64,000 nt of DNA from positions 1 through 64,000 of the forward strand of contig JAKOGI010002809.1 in the NCBI GenBank assembly GCA_029747015.1, read 5' to 3'. The notes below the pieces were generated by a model. That model made no database searches. It was not told the DNA's origin and saw only the letters and a program-made list of their open reading frames with translations. Shown piece by piece: positions 48,981 to 60,428 of the stretch (position 1 is the stretch's first letter; each line of letters begins with the position of its first letter). The translations under genes were made by a program, and so were the position numbers. The DNA comes from Carnegiea gigantea. Lineage: Eukaryota > Streptophyta > Magnoliopsida > Caryophyllales > Cactaceae.

Positions 48981-51060
48981 ACATTGGACACTTATTTAAG
49001 GCAATGATTCATATGAGCTTTGATCCTAATTCTATGTCCAAAGGATGCACAATAGAGTGGATGGTTGTAATGTCTGAGAAGGACGAACTTGACTCTTTTT
49101 ATCTTCGAAGTGGTATGCCTTGAAGAGCCACATAGTAGTTCTCCTTGGAGGCAACACTGCAATCAAATGGGAGGGGCTAATTGTAGTAAGATGTTTCACA
49201 TGATGTTAGGGGTAAAAGGAGAATCCTACGGGTGTGCTTTAGTAGGAACATTTAAAAAGCTTTGATATTTACCAAGCCCAAGCACATTATGGAAAGATAT
49301 CTATATTAGAAATTTTGAACTAAGAAATAAAAAAATTAATTGCATTCATTTCTTTCAACTCTCCCCCTTGCCTACATGTTCACAGTGGAATCACCACTGA
49401 AAGCACCCGAATTAATGGGAACGGCCAGAGGAATGGGGGATGGAGAAAAGGGGATGAGGCTACCAAGGCTCAATTAACTTTCCTTCTTCCTCCCACAGCC
49501 CACCCACTTTTGAGGGGAATGCAACACATCGGGCTCTCATAGTGGTTGTGATAGGATGGAATGGTGCTCTAGTTTAATAGAGTCACTAGCATATTTTCAA
49601 AGGAAATGTACAAACTTATAATTCCATTCAAAATAAATAATTTTTTTCATTTGACAAATCATTTAAGCTAAAGGGATAATAGAGAGATATATGATTTAAC
49701 TTCAAAAACAGAAGGGTTAGAACTATGATTCCTGATGCTCCCAATGGGGATCAAAGAAATGACTCCATAGCTACGAACCATTAGAATGAATTTGAGGGTG
49801 AAGGTACGATCTAATAGATGGTGGAAACCACAAATAGCCCATCCCTTTCGATAACAATCTTTACTAGAAATGAACTTATTAAAATCTTTACTTTTCAACT
49901 CTATACAATAGGTATTTTCCTTGAATTAGTCTTATTCAATACAGCATCTAGCAAATACGGAAATTTTTGTGACCACTTATTCGTAAACATGGTAAAAGAA
50001 TTAAAATATGCAAGAGAGAAATAAAGTTTTGTGGTCATCTTATCATGAACATAGTTTTTATTTTATGAACAAGAGTATAAGAATAAGGCACACAATCATG
50101 GAGGGTCAAATAAGAACATGATGAACAATATAAAATTTGAAGAAAATAATAAAACAGATTATTTTGTTTAGTTTATGGCCCTCAAGACCTACCTCGAACT
50201 AAGTATAGTGGCAAACCAATTGTTCTTGGTTTCCTTTCCAACCAAGTGTGTTAGTGTAGGATGGGCTAGTCCTTTTTCAAAAGAAGACTCCTTTTTTAAG
50301 GTTTAAAGTGGAACATTTGGTAGAGATCAGTTGCTGTCAAGTTTCAAGAGCGGTTTTGTATGAGGGATGAGTGAGGTAAAGTTTTATTAGCATTCTGATA
50401 TAGTGGTGAGAAGTATGTTTGAGCAGAGAAAAGAGTAGAATTTAGGAGGGTGAAAGTTGTATCTTCAAAATGAGGGGTGCATGCCTCTACATATATAATG
50501 CGAGCATGGTGATCATGCTAAGTGAAAAATATTCAGGAATATTAATCAAATCAGTTTTAAACTTCAAATTTTGTAAAGTGAGGTAGAACAACACTGATTA
50601 GCTTGCAATCAACTAAAGCAAACTCGACTTAGCTTGATTGTAGCAATCGACAATAAATGCAAGTGTTATTTTAGGGTGGATGTAAAGGCAAGGGCTTAAA
50701 TTTGGACCCGATGGCAGCCGCTAGGTTGCAACATCTCACCACTAGGTCGGAGTAGTAGCTCCAATGATGTCGTTAGTCACTAGTTTTAACTTAAGAGAAT
50801 TGCTTGTAAGAGTTATACTATTAGACAATGCGTCATCACAATAGTTACAATCTCACTCACTCATGCTCAAGGTCTAATGTTCAAGCCCTCATGCTAGCAA
50901 ATCATGCAAACCTCAAACATTTCGCTCTTTTTGCAATTATTTTTAGGACCTTTGAGTCTTAAATACTGTGAAAAGCTTTTTAGAAAATGTTTTTCATGCA
51001 TCAGGAAATCGTTTTATTTGCAGACCACTTATTAAGAATCTAAGTATAGTGTTGTTTCTT
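48981..51060 (-). repeat. Tat element 1, 5' LTR (copy B)
   Basis: It aligns by eye with copy C from about 49490 and with copy A from about 49830 to 51060. The shared phrase ATGGCAGCCGCTAGGTTGC (50709) matches ATGGCAGCCGTTAGGTGGC in copy A (11774). Homology stops near 51060, before the place where copies A and C carry the minisatellite, so the U3 end is missing or displaced. Confidence 0.65.
50489..50502 (-). promoter_or_regulatory. TATA-like box in Tat LTR copy B
   Basis: On the minus strand CGCATTATATATGT, followed leftward by a pyrimidine-rich stretch. Copy A has the weaker GCATTATATC at the same place (about 11627-11638). Copy C has a microsatellite nearby and no such box. Confidence 0.4.
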
Positions 51061-51535
51061 CTCGGTGGGTTAGGTATTTAATTTGGCATTTACCCTAAGA
51101 GAAGGCTTCTTATTTAATTTATGAATCAAGTTCAAATGTTAAACAATTCACATTGGTCTATTAATAGGATATGAATATCAAGAACACATACTTAACATGT
51201 GAACCAATTAATCGATCAAGCAAACTCTATCTGTTGACATACATCTGACTATAAAAAGGTGCAAGAGATACTTGATGGATTTTACATCATTCAAACTCAA
51301 CCATCTAAACATTTTATAATATAATCAAGTTATGGAGCAACTAAGTATGTAAAAAAAAAAATTAAAAATCATGCTAGCAACCATATTATAATGCAGTCAA
51401 GCTTAGCATGAAAATGGACCAATATTAGATAGTTAAGGTATTGACTATCAAACCATTAAATTGAAAGCACTTTGCATCGATGATAATGATTTGTGCGAGT
51501 TGGGCCTAGGGTTCCATTAGGTTCAACTCATTCTT
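51061..51535. other. Junction sequence between LTR copies B and C
   Basis: No homology to the other LTR copies is visible and there is no gene. An A run lies at 51351-51361. It may be a small insertion or LTR sequence deleted from the other copies. Confidence 0.3.
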
Positions 51536-52378
51536 CCTTCATAGCTACCCCCTTTAGAGGGAGTGCATCAAATTGGCTTTCTCATAGTGATATTTTGTGG
51601 AGTTATATAATAGAGTGGATTATTGCTTCAATTTTTAGAGTTGTCGACACATCTCAAAGGAAATGCCAAAGCCATAGTTTTATAGAGAATTCACAATTGC
51701 TCATTTCAATAAGTCCTTAAACCCAAGGGACAACCGCGTGACGTATGACTTGATTCTCAAGAAAGGAAAGGCATTTTTCTACAAATTGTTATTTCGAATG
51801 TACAGAATAGGACTTATTAAAAATAGTGACTCCATTGCTATGAACGATGAGAACGAAGGTAAGATATAATGAATGGTGACAACCACCATTACCATAGGCT
51901 TAAAAAGCAGTATCTACTGGAAATGAATGTGTTGAAACTTTTATTTTTTAGTTCCTTGTAAAATATATTTTCCATGATTTTAGTCCAATTTAGTGAGGCA
52001 AATAGGAAGAGATGTTTTTGTGGTCACTTATTAGCAAGGCTTTTTCAGACAGGAATTGAAATGTACAAAAACCAGTAAAATTATTGGACATTTTATTATG
52101 AGCATAGTGCTATTTTATGTATAAAAAAGAATGAATATTCAACAAGAACCCATGGAGGATCATAAAGAAGCACGATTATGGATACAACAATTAAATAAAG
52201 CTTCAAATGAATTACTACTTTTAGTTAGTAGCCCTTGAGATGTAAATCGATCCAAGTAGTTGGCAAAATAAGGTGCACTTGATGCGTTCCTCTTAAGTGT
52301 GTTAGGGTAGGATAAAGGCTAGTCCAACTCCGAAAGTGTTTCAAAGATGGTGCAGTTTTGCTTCTTCAAAATGTTTCT

Positions 52379-52382
<4 letters not shown>

Positions 52383-52419
<37 letters not shown>

Positions 52420-52438
52420 TGTGTGTGTGTGTGTGTGT
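52383..52438. repeat. GA/GT compound microsatellite
   Basis: About 17 GA units run directly into about 11 GT units. It lies inside LTR copy C and is absent from copies A and B. Confidence 0.95.
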
Positions 52439-53345
52439 TCAGGAAATGAGAGTTTACCCTAGGTGTAGTGTCCAGAGAAAAAATATACATTAAAAAGGAT
52501 ATTCTCCCCAAAAGGAGAGAATAAGATTTCCATTTTAGACAACATCACTAACAAAAATAATAATCAAGAGTCAAAATTAAATCATTTAATTCATCAAATT
52601 CTCATAAACAATAGTAGAATTGCTTGGTTACAACTAATAATGATGTAATCTTGCTAATTAGCTTGCTTACAACAATCCCACAAACAAGAACACGTGAAAT
52701 TTATGAAGTGAGGAGCAAAGCATGACCCACCAGTAGTAGGCATGCTAAACCTGCCATTGGATCCCCGTGGTCGCACTCATCATGTTGCTAGCCCTTAATT
52801 TCTGCCTCAAACTTGAACGTGAGGCAATGTACCACACCACTGGTTACTATCTCACAAACTCATCATCAAGATCTCGAGTTCAAGCCCCCGCTAGCATATT
52901 GCGCAAAACCCTAATGTTATGACCTTTTCCTAAATTATTTTTGAAACTTTGGATTTGCAAAGACTTTTAAAATCTTTTTAAGAATTTTAAACATGAGAAA
53001 ACATTTTACTTATGGACTGACTTTAAGGAGTCCAAGTATAATCTTATTTCATCCTCGGATGGTCAGGTAATTGTCATCACCATGTAACAATGCTTGCAGG
53101 GGCCCTCATTTTGGCTGAGGACATTAGGGTGAAAGGCAAAGTGTGTAATGTTATGTAGGATGGATGCAACCATAAGGGTGAATACGAGAGAGCATTTGGG
53201 GTCTGAACTTTATCTTAGATGCTCATGTCCTATTAAAGAAGAGAATGTTAAAAATTTGGGAATATTGTTGAAAAAAGAAGGATTTTGAATAGGGTGTGGG
53301 TTCTATGTCACCCCTTAGGAGTTGAAATGCTATCAAAAATTGGTT

Positions 53346-53635
53346 AAAATATTTTGAAGCTTGAAGGTCTTGCACTTGTATAATTATTTTAAGACCTAAA
53401 AGTCTTACATTGCTAAATCTTTGAGGCTTAAAGTTGTGACACGTTTTAAAAATTGAGGCCTAAAGGCCCTATAACTATTGAAAACTTTAAGGCTTAGAGG
53501 TCTTACATCTTTTAAAAATTTTGAGGCTTGAAGGTCTAGCGCCTGTTAAAAATTTTGAGGCATAAAAGTCTTACGTATATTTAAAAAATTTGGAGGTTTA
53601 ATGATCCCAAGCCTATTAAAAAGTTTAAAAAGGAA
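53346..53635. repeat. Minisatellite, about 33-36-bp unit, in LTR copy C
   Basis: About eight diverged units occur of the form AAAATTTTGAGGCTTGAAGG followed by a TCTTACA-like half. It is the counterpart of the twelve-unit array in copy A (12479-12889), so the unit number has changed since the copies separated. Confidence 0.7.
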
Positions 53636-56600
53636 TTTTCTTATTCTTAAGACTTTTGACACAGTCAGAAGGAGTTCAAAAGGTTATCACCATTTATTTT
53701 GAATTATAATGGGGCTAACTTTCATGCAGTCAAATGGACATTGCTTGTACTCGAGTAGATAAATTTTATTTTTGAAATAAGACCTCAGCAGCAGAACTGG
53801 AAATAACACTAGGTCGATTACTAATGTAACAGCATGATTAGGCATGTAGCTACTTGTTAGCGGCATAAATTTTGACCTACCAGTAGTCATTAGGTGTTTT
53901 TTCCTATCGCTAGGATTTACGGACTTTGAAATGAATGATTAGGCATGTAGCTACTTTTCTTCATTTTTCTTCATTGGTTGATCTTAAGCTTAAGAAGCTT
54001 CACTTTTACATTAATCAAGAGCTAATTACTCCATTCTTAGTTTTGTATTATTCGCTTAGTTCTTAGCATTTTGAGTTGAATTCCAAATTTTATATCCATG
54101 TGAGGATATGAGGATTTGTGTGGTTCTGTTGTTCAAACCTCCATTTTAGAAGATTTGATGGGCAAATTTGTGTATTTAGATATGCCTCTAGAGTCTAGAG
54201 AACTATTAGGTGTAGAACTTAAACTTTGTTTTTTCCCCTTAATTGTTTTCGCCAATTTAGGTTTTGAGTTTATTGAATTCCTACTAAATGCTATCGAATT
54301 TTTGCGAAGTCTTTATATGGTATGAGGGGTTTCAACGCCACTTTTTCAATTAGTGAACTGAAAATTTTCACATTTGCATGTAGACCATGGCTAGCACACA
54401 ATGTCACCTATTGCGTCGTTATGGTCATAACAAGGTTTCAGAGGACGAGTATATTAGGTCCTGGGCACTCACAATTGGATGGACACCTCTAACCTACTAT
54501 CATTTGGCAGCACGTGCTATGTTTTTTTTTTTCCCCCTCATGGGACAATGCTATTTCTTTGATAATTTCTAATTTTTTTTTTTGGGATTTGTCCTAATGA
54601 TCTGTATGCTATTTCTTATGATGTTTTTATTTTTTTCCCTTTCTGTAGAATCAGGCATCTATAAAAAGGTGTGGCAATTAAAGGACATTAAGCGTATCTA
54701 TAAGATGCTTGTTTCCTAGCGTTGTCAAGCCACACTGGCGATGGTGAGGCATGTTGGCTTAGACCCTTGATCAAGGTCTACGAATTCAGAGGGCAATTGA
54801 TCATTGCCTCCTAATTTGATGGAGAGGTTTAGGGACTCCACCAACACCTTTCACTTCCTTCTGGGGAGATGATGATCACTCCTATGAATTTCTAGCTACT
54901 GACTAGGGTTCCTTTTGAGTCAATCACATTGTTCAGGTCCTTAGCTAAGAAATGACCTCTTAAGTCTAACTCCACCTAGTACTCTATAATCAAGAAGATC
55001 TTAGATGGTTTCTTAGATAGCAACTATTATGAGCAGCACTTCAACATTTTCATAGAGTGTTTACATGATTGCACTAATATCGCTAACAAGACCACATCAA
55101 GTTATTCAGGTCCTAGTGGGCAATCTTGATTAGTTCACTATGGCTTTAGCCAACCTCCTGAAGTACATGAGGGCTACAGATAGGTAACATAGGGAGAACT
55201 TCCCCTTTGTGACCTTGAGAGATTTTTAGAAAGAGCTCGAGCTAGGGTTTGCTTATTTTCTTTGATTTATTCTTGTACATGTAGGATGTTTCCTTTTTAT
55301 TACTTATTAACTTTGCTCTTTTCCTTTTGCTATGCTTTGTAGCCTTTGTTTTTGGAGTAGTTCCCTAAGATTGCTCCTAGTACTAAGTGTGCTATGTACA
55401 CGTCCTTCATGTCATGGTGAACCTGGAGCAATTGCATAGGTGAGGCTCCTACCCTCAAGGACATTAATCGACTCTAAGTGGCATTGAATAGCCAGGACAT
55501 TAACAATGTAAGAAGCTCACCTTTGCTTTGGTTTTTCCTATTTCTCTCAACATTTTAAGGTGCTCATTTCTAATTGAATTCGAGTGACTTGGCACCCTTG
55601 GGTGGATCCTGGGGGCCTCCTTGGTTGTACTGGAATGGTCCAAAACTTCTCTCTCTAGAGGGTTATCATCGAAGCTCTCTTTGAATACATTGTTTACCTT
55701 AGGAAATGGGTGAACTGCTAGGTGATCCTAGGCTAAGTGTCACCCTAAAGGCTGAAGCGTCCTTATCGTGGACCATGTTCACCAACTTGTTTACCCTAGA
55801 GTAAATCTCTGAGTACCTTGGTGGTAGGGTTGCATGTGTCACTTGGACGAGGGAGCTTATAGTGAGGTCATCCCAAAGATCACTTAGTGCTAGCTATTGC
55901 GCATAACATAGGCTCCCTATGTACTCATTTCGCTTTTTAATTTCTGCATGCTATCTTCTCCTTTGAATATGTCTATCTACATTATATAGTACCTGGAGGG
56001 CATCCCATTAATGATTTCCGATGTGAGGTATATTAATGCCTAGGGATGGCAATTAGGCGGGAAATCCCCATCCTCGTTGGGGCCCCGCCTCGTAGTGGGG
56101 AAAAATCCCTGCCCCCCACAAGGATAGGGATGGGGATAGGGTGAACAATTAATCCCCGCACGGGGATGGGGATGGGGATGGGGTCATACATCGGCCCCGT
56201 CCTCATCCCCGTTTCCTGGTTCAGGGATTTATCCCCGACTATGCCCCTGTCCCCGATAATCCAGTTGGTGAAAAATCCCCTTCCCCATCCCCATGTCCAA
56301 TTAAAATTACAAAAACAACCTCAACTTAAAATTTTTTTAAAAAGAATTTGTGGGGTTATCTATGTAATTTTAACAGTAAAAACCCTAGATATATAAACTA
56401 ATTACTTAAATTTATTCAATGCCACATTTGACATCCCCTAATCCCCTCATTTCAAGTTTTCAGCCTTTCGTCAAGCTTCCTCAGACCTCAGTCCTCACCT
56501 TCGATTCTTCGAACGACTGGCGACTGCAAGGCTTCTCAGTCCTCACCTTTTTCGATTCTTCGAACGATTCCTCAATCCTAACTGCAGCCCTCAACGCCAT

Positions 56601-56912
56601 CACGACACCACCATCTGTTCGCCACTTTGCCTCATTTGCCTAATCGCTTGGTAGTCCCTCAACGCCACCGCCTTGCCCCTTGACGCCACCACCATTTGTT
56701 CTACCTCATAGTCTGGTTACCGACCTCAGCCGCAGGCCTACAGTGCTACACCATTGTCCGTTAACGCCACCACCTCTGTCCTCTACCTCTCACCCAGATT
56801 GCTGCGTCGGTCAGCCCCTCGATGGTAACACATCTAACAAATCTTCTTTTTTTTCGATTTTCCTAAGATCTGTTTGCTACCAAATGGTCAAAAAAAGGGA
56901 TCCCTGACACAG

Positions 56913-57601
56913 AAATTGTCAAATGGAAGGTTGATATTACTGAGTTTATATCAATTATCAAACACAACCCCTCATTACTAAATTGGTAAAATTACCATAT
57001 ATCTTTATCTAAATTCTATTTGGAGAAGAACTTTCAGTAGGGTTTACAATCGTTCCTTAATCACTAAACCCAAAGAATAAGAAAAAACCGCCTTCGATTC
57101 CTACCTCGATGAATCTTTTCTTTTCTTCCCTTCTGATTGATACCCATTTTTGCCTTTTTCATTAGAATGGGATTTGTCTCCATTTTCCATGCCTCCTTGG
57201 ATGTCTGCTTGTTTTCTTCAGTCATCAATTTAATGTTTTAATGGTAAAGCATAATTGGTCGATCTTATCACGTAGGTCTCTCAAATTACAAGTTTCTGTT
57301 CTGAAATTGCAAATGCCCCGAATTTGTTGTTGGGCTTTATGTTTTGACGAATTGTGTTGGGGCAAAATGGGTTTATGCAAGGGATGAGTCACTTGAAATT
57401 TTGTACTTTATATTTCCAAGATGTTAACTTTCTGAGGCTAATTTCACAGGAACATTCAATTTCCAAATTTCATTATGTGAAAATTTTCTAATAGTTTCTC
57501 TTACACGTAGAAAAGGGGCCCGTTTTGTTGGAGAGTAATGAGGGGTTATGCTTGATAATTGATATAAACTCAGTAATATTAGCCTTCCATTTGACCATTT
57601 A
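56913..57601. repeat. Long inverted repeat in the hAT leader
   Basis: The arms 56913-56979 and 57535-57601 are reverse complements with about five mismatches in 67 bp, nearly all transitions, separated by 555 bp. The spacer has no gene. It may be a small non-autonomous transposon nested in the hAT, or an original hAT feature. I see no clear target duplication. Confidence 0.8.
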
Positions 57602-58069
57602 TTGAAGGTTTTGAAGTACCGCCATTAAAACTCGGAACATTTGAGCACAAATATTATTATTTGTTTCATAAAGACATACAAAATGCAATATTGTCTTGGC
57701 CTCTTGGCGTTTGTTTCAATTATGAAATTAAAGCGAGATTATTTGATGAATTGTGAAAATTGAGGATGACCCATCTCTTAATAATTGGGTAAGAATTGTG
57801 GGCATTCATTAGTTTCTGTAATTTTTTTAGGGGGGGGATTGAAAAATGTGTGATTTTACGTGAGTGTAACTGATTAGGGATGACCCCTATTTGCCATGCT
57901 ATGTCATAGTTCAGTTTTCTTTGCTTTTTTGGTGCATCTTGTTCTTGTGATATCTTTGCATGGATGATGGTGTTTGTTCGATCGAAGTTTGAGCAAACTA
58001 GCTTTCTGACATGTATGAATGAGCATCTTGTGAGTGCTAATTGCTAAAAGTTGCATTGTTTACAGACTA

Positions 58070-60428
58070 ATGGCTAGTGGCCCCAGCCCATCTGGTCCCC
58101 CTCACCCATCGCCTTGTTCCACAAATAAAGACAAACAAAATGAAAATCCAACTCCAAATGCCAACACTAATGTCACCAACACCGGAACTAATGTTGATTC
58201 TTGTGGAACTCTAAATGAGATGGAGGATGATGGAGCAACACTACAATTGGGAAAGAACAAGAAATTCATCTCAGAAGTTTGGGCACATTATTGTCTTCAG
58301 GTTAGGGATGGTAAAGAGAAAGCTATTTGTAAACATTGTAAGAAAGCACTTGGAGGTGAATCTAGAAATGGAACTATGCATTTGAGAGATCATCAAGACA
58401 TTTGCCCCATGAGAAAACATAGGGATATTGCCTAAGATTTTTCCCAAAAGAAACTGAAGGTAGAGACCTCCGGAGAAAAAAAAGGGAAATTTGTTCTTGT
58501 GAATAATGTTTGGGATGAAGAAGAGGTGAGGAAGGAGCTTTCTAGTATGGTTATAATGCATGAATACCCTCTAAATATTGTAGAACATGTTGGATTTAGA
58601 ATGTGCTCAGAGGCTCTTAACTCCTCTTTTAAGATGATATCAAGGAACACTCTCAAGAGTGATATTCTTAAAGTGTTTGAATATGAAAAATCCAAAACAA
58701 TGAGGTTGTTGGGAAGTATTAGCGGCAAGGTGGCTATCACTATGGATATGTGGACTTCTCAAAATCAAAAGTGGGGTTTTATAGCCATTACCGCTCATTG
58801 GTTTGATAACACATGGATCTTACAAAGTCGGATTTTGAGATATTGCTTGTTTCTTTAATTATTGTGTTATGTATTATTTATCTTATGCTTGATTTTTTTT
58901 TTAAGTAATGAAACTCATTTCATTTTCATTTTTTTAACTATGTTTTCATATATTCCATGTCCTCAAACCACGGAGGCTATTGCTGAAGAGATGTTGAAGT
59001 GTTTTTTAGAATGGAACCTTAATAGGAAACTATTGTCTATCACAGTTGATAATTGTTCTTCCAATGATGCTTTAATTGGGATCCTTAAAGACAAGTTGGA
59101 TATAAAAGCACTTCCTTTGTAGGGTAAGTTTTTCCATATGCGTTGTCATGCACATATACTTAACTTGATTGTGAAGGATGGCTTGGGAATCACTTAGGGC
59201 TCAATTGAAAAGATTCGTGATAGTGTAGCATATTGGAGAGCAACACCTAAAAGAGAGGAAACTTTCAAACAAGTTGTGATGTCTTAAGTGTGGTTTATTC
59301 CAAAAAGTCAAAACCTAATTGTAGGACAAGATGGAATTCAACTTACTTGGTGCTTCAAACGACTTTATTGTATAGAGAAGTTTTTCCAAAGTTGGCAAAA
59401 AGGAAGAGTAACTATAAATGTTTGCCTAGCGATGAAGAGTGGGATAAAGCTAGAGATATCTATGAGAAGTTGGAGACTTTCTCTGATGTGACTAAAGTGT
59501 TCTCGGGCACCAAGTACCCCACTGCAAATGTCTATTTTTGGAAAGTTTTTAATATTCGGCTTGCTTTGGATGATTGGCTTTTTGATTCGGATTTGATGAT
59601 CAAAACCATGGCAAAAATGATGCTTGATAAATAGGAGAAATAATATGATATAATTAATAGCATTATGGGAGTTGCATGTCTTTTGGATCCTAGATATAAG
59701 TTGAATATATTAGAGTGTTGTTGTACTACAATTTATGATTTTGATGTGTCAAACAAGGTGGATTCGATTAAGGATACTTGTTATGCTTCATTTCACGAAT
59801 ATCAATAAAAATTTAAGCAAGCAAGTGAAGATCATGGTCTAATTCCTAGTGTTTCTAGTGATTCCACACGTGTATCTAATCTCACTTCTGAAGGTAGTGG
59901 ATGTAGTAAAAAGAGGAGTATGGAAGATATATATCAGAAAAAGATCAAGAGGGACCCTCCTGCACCACAAAAATCTGAGTTGGATTTGTATGTAGAAGAG
60001 GATGTGATCCCACCTTCGGACACCTTTGACATATTGGCTTATTGGAAGGGATATGGGTCCAGGTGCACTATGTTTTCTAGGATTGCTAGAGACATCTATG
60101 CCATACCAGTTTCCACAGTCACATCTACGTCTGCATTTAGTACAGGAGGGAGGTTTGTAAGTCCGCATCGTAATCGCTTACATCCAGGGACATTAGAAGC
60201 TTTGATGTGTGCTAGAGATTGCCTTTGGTCTTTAATGGAGTCAGAAGGTATACTTTTCTTCTTTTTTTATGTTCTTAGCATATTAATATTCATTTTCCAT
60301 CATTTATGATCACTTGTTCATTGTTTATTTATATTTTTTTGTTAGATGGCGAAGAAGTTGCATCTTATCATCGTACTTCTTTTGATGATGATGCCGATGT
60401 TGAGAATGATGATGATCCGGTTGCCTAG
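58070..60428 (+). pseudogene. hAT transposase (Ac-like), BED finger to hATC
   Basis: The start at 58070 follows TTTACAG, probably an intron acceptor. The BED zinc finger has CKHC at about 58331 and HLRDHQDIC at about 58382. Next come KVAITMDMWTSQNQKWGFIA (about 58727-58785) with the first catalytic Asp and LLSITVDNCSSNDALIGI (about 59030-59085) with the second. The late core follows (GVACLLDPRYKLN), and the hATC dimerisation region reads ELDLYVEEDVIPPSDTFDIL (from 59978) and GGRFVSPHRNRLHPGTLEAL (to about 60205). A last intron at about 60248-60346 leads to an acidic end (ASYHRTSFDDDADVENDDD) and the stop at 60426. Stops (58435, 59120, 59287, 59632 and others) and a frameshift near 59290 inactivate it. 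The Glu expected in the hATC SES motif is Thr (TSTSAFST). Confidence 0.9.

Larger units (their letters stand above)
11030..51060 (-). mobile_element. Tat-lineage Ty3/gypsy element 1, with nested insertions
   Basis: On the minus strand the order from the right is 5' LTR (copy B, to about 51060), gag (about 48440-47000), protease (about 46600-46200), RT and RNase H (about 45200-44114), a second aRH-type RNase H (40949-40154), integrase zinc domain (39680-39350) and integrase core (23791-22898). Then come a plus-strand PMD gene remnant (18003-22560) and the 3' LTR (copy A). The dual RNase H is the hallmark of the Tat clade. The pol reading frame is cut by the Athila-like element (23792-39349) and the solo LTR (40950-44108), and the 3' LTR by two further insertions. 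Subtracting these leaves roughly 17 kb. All coding parts carry stops or frameshifts. Confidence 0.75.
51536..53952 (-). mobile_element. Tat element 2, LTR copy C (left LTR)
   Basis: It aligns with copy B from 49490 and with copy A to its end. The right edge is set before CTTTTCTTCATTTTTCTTC (53954-53972), the plus-strand image of a polypurine tract. The antisense PMD gene follows just as it follows copy A, so copy C is the 3' LTR of a second element of the same family and orientation, whose pol would lie beyond the right edge. Confidence 0.65.

Noticed and set aside
56419..56907. Ser/Pro-rich plus-strand frames in the hAT leader
   Set aside because: They are short, differ in frame, precede the transposase start and match nothing I know. 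A short duplicated phrase (TTCGATTCTTCGAACGA) explains part of the openness.
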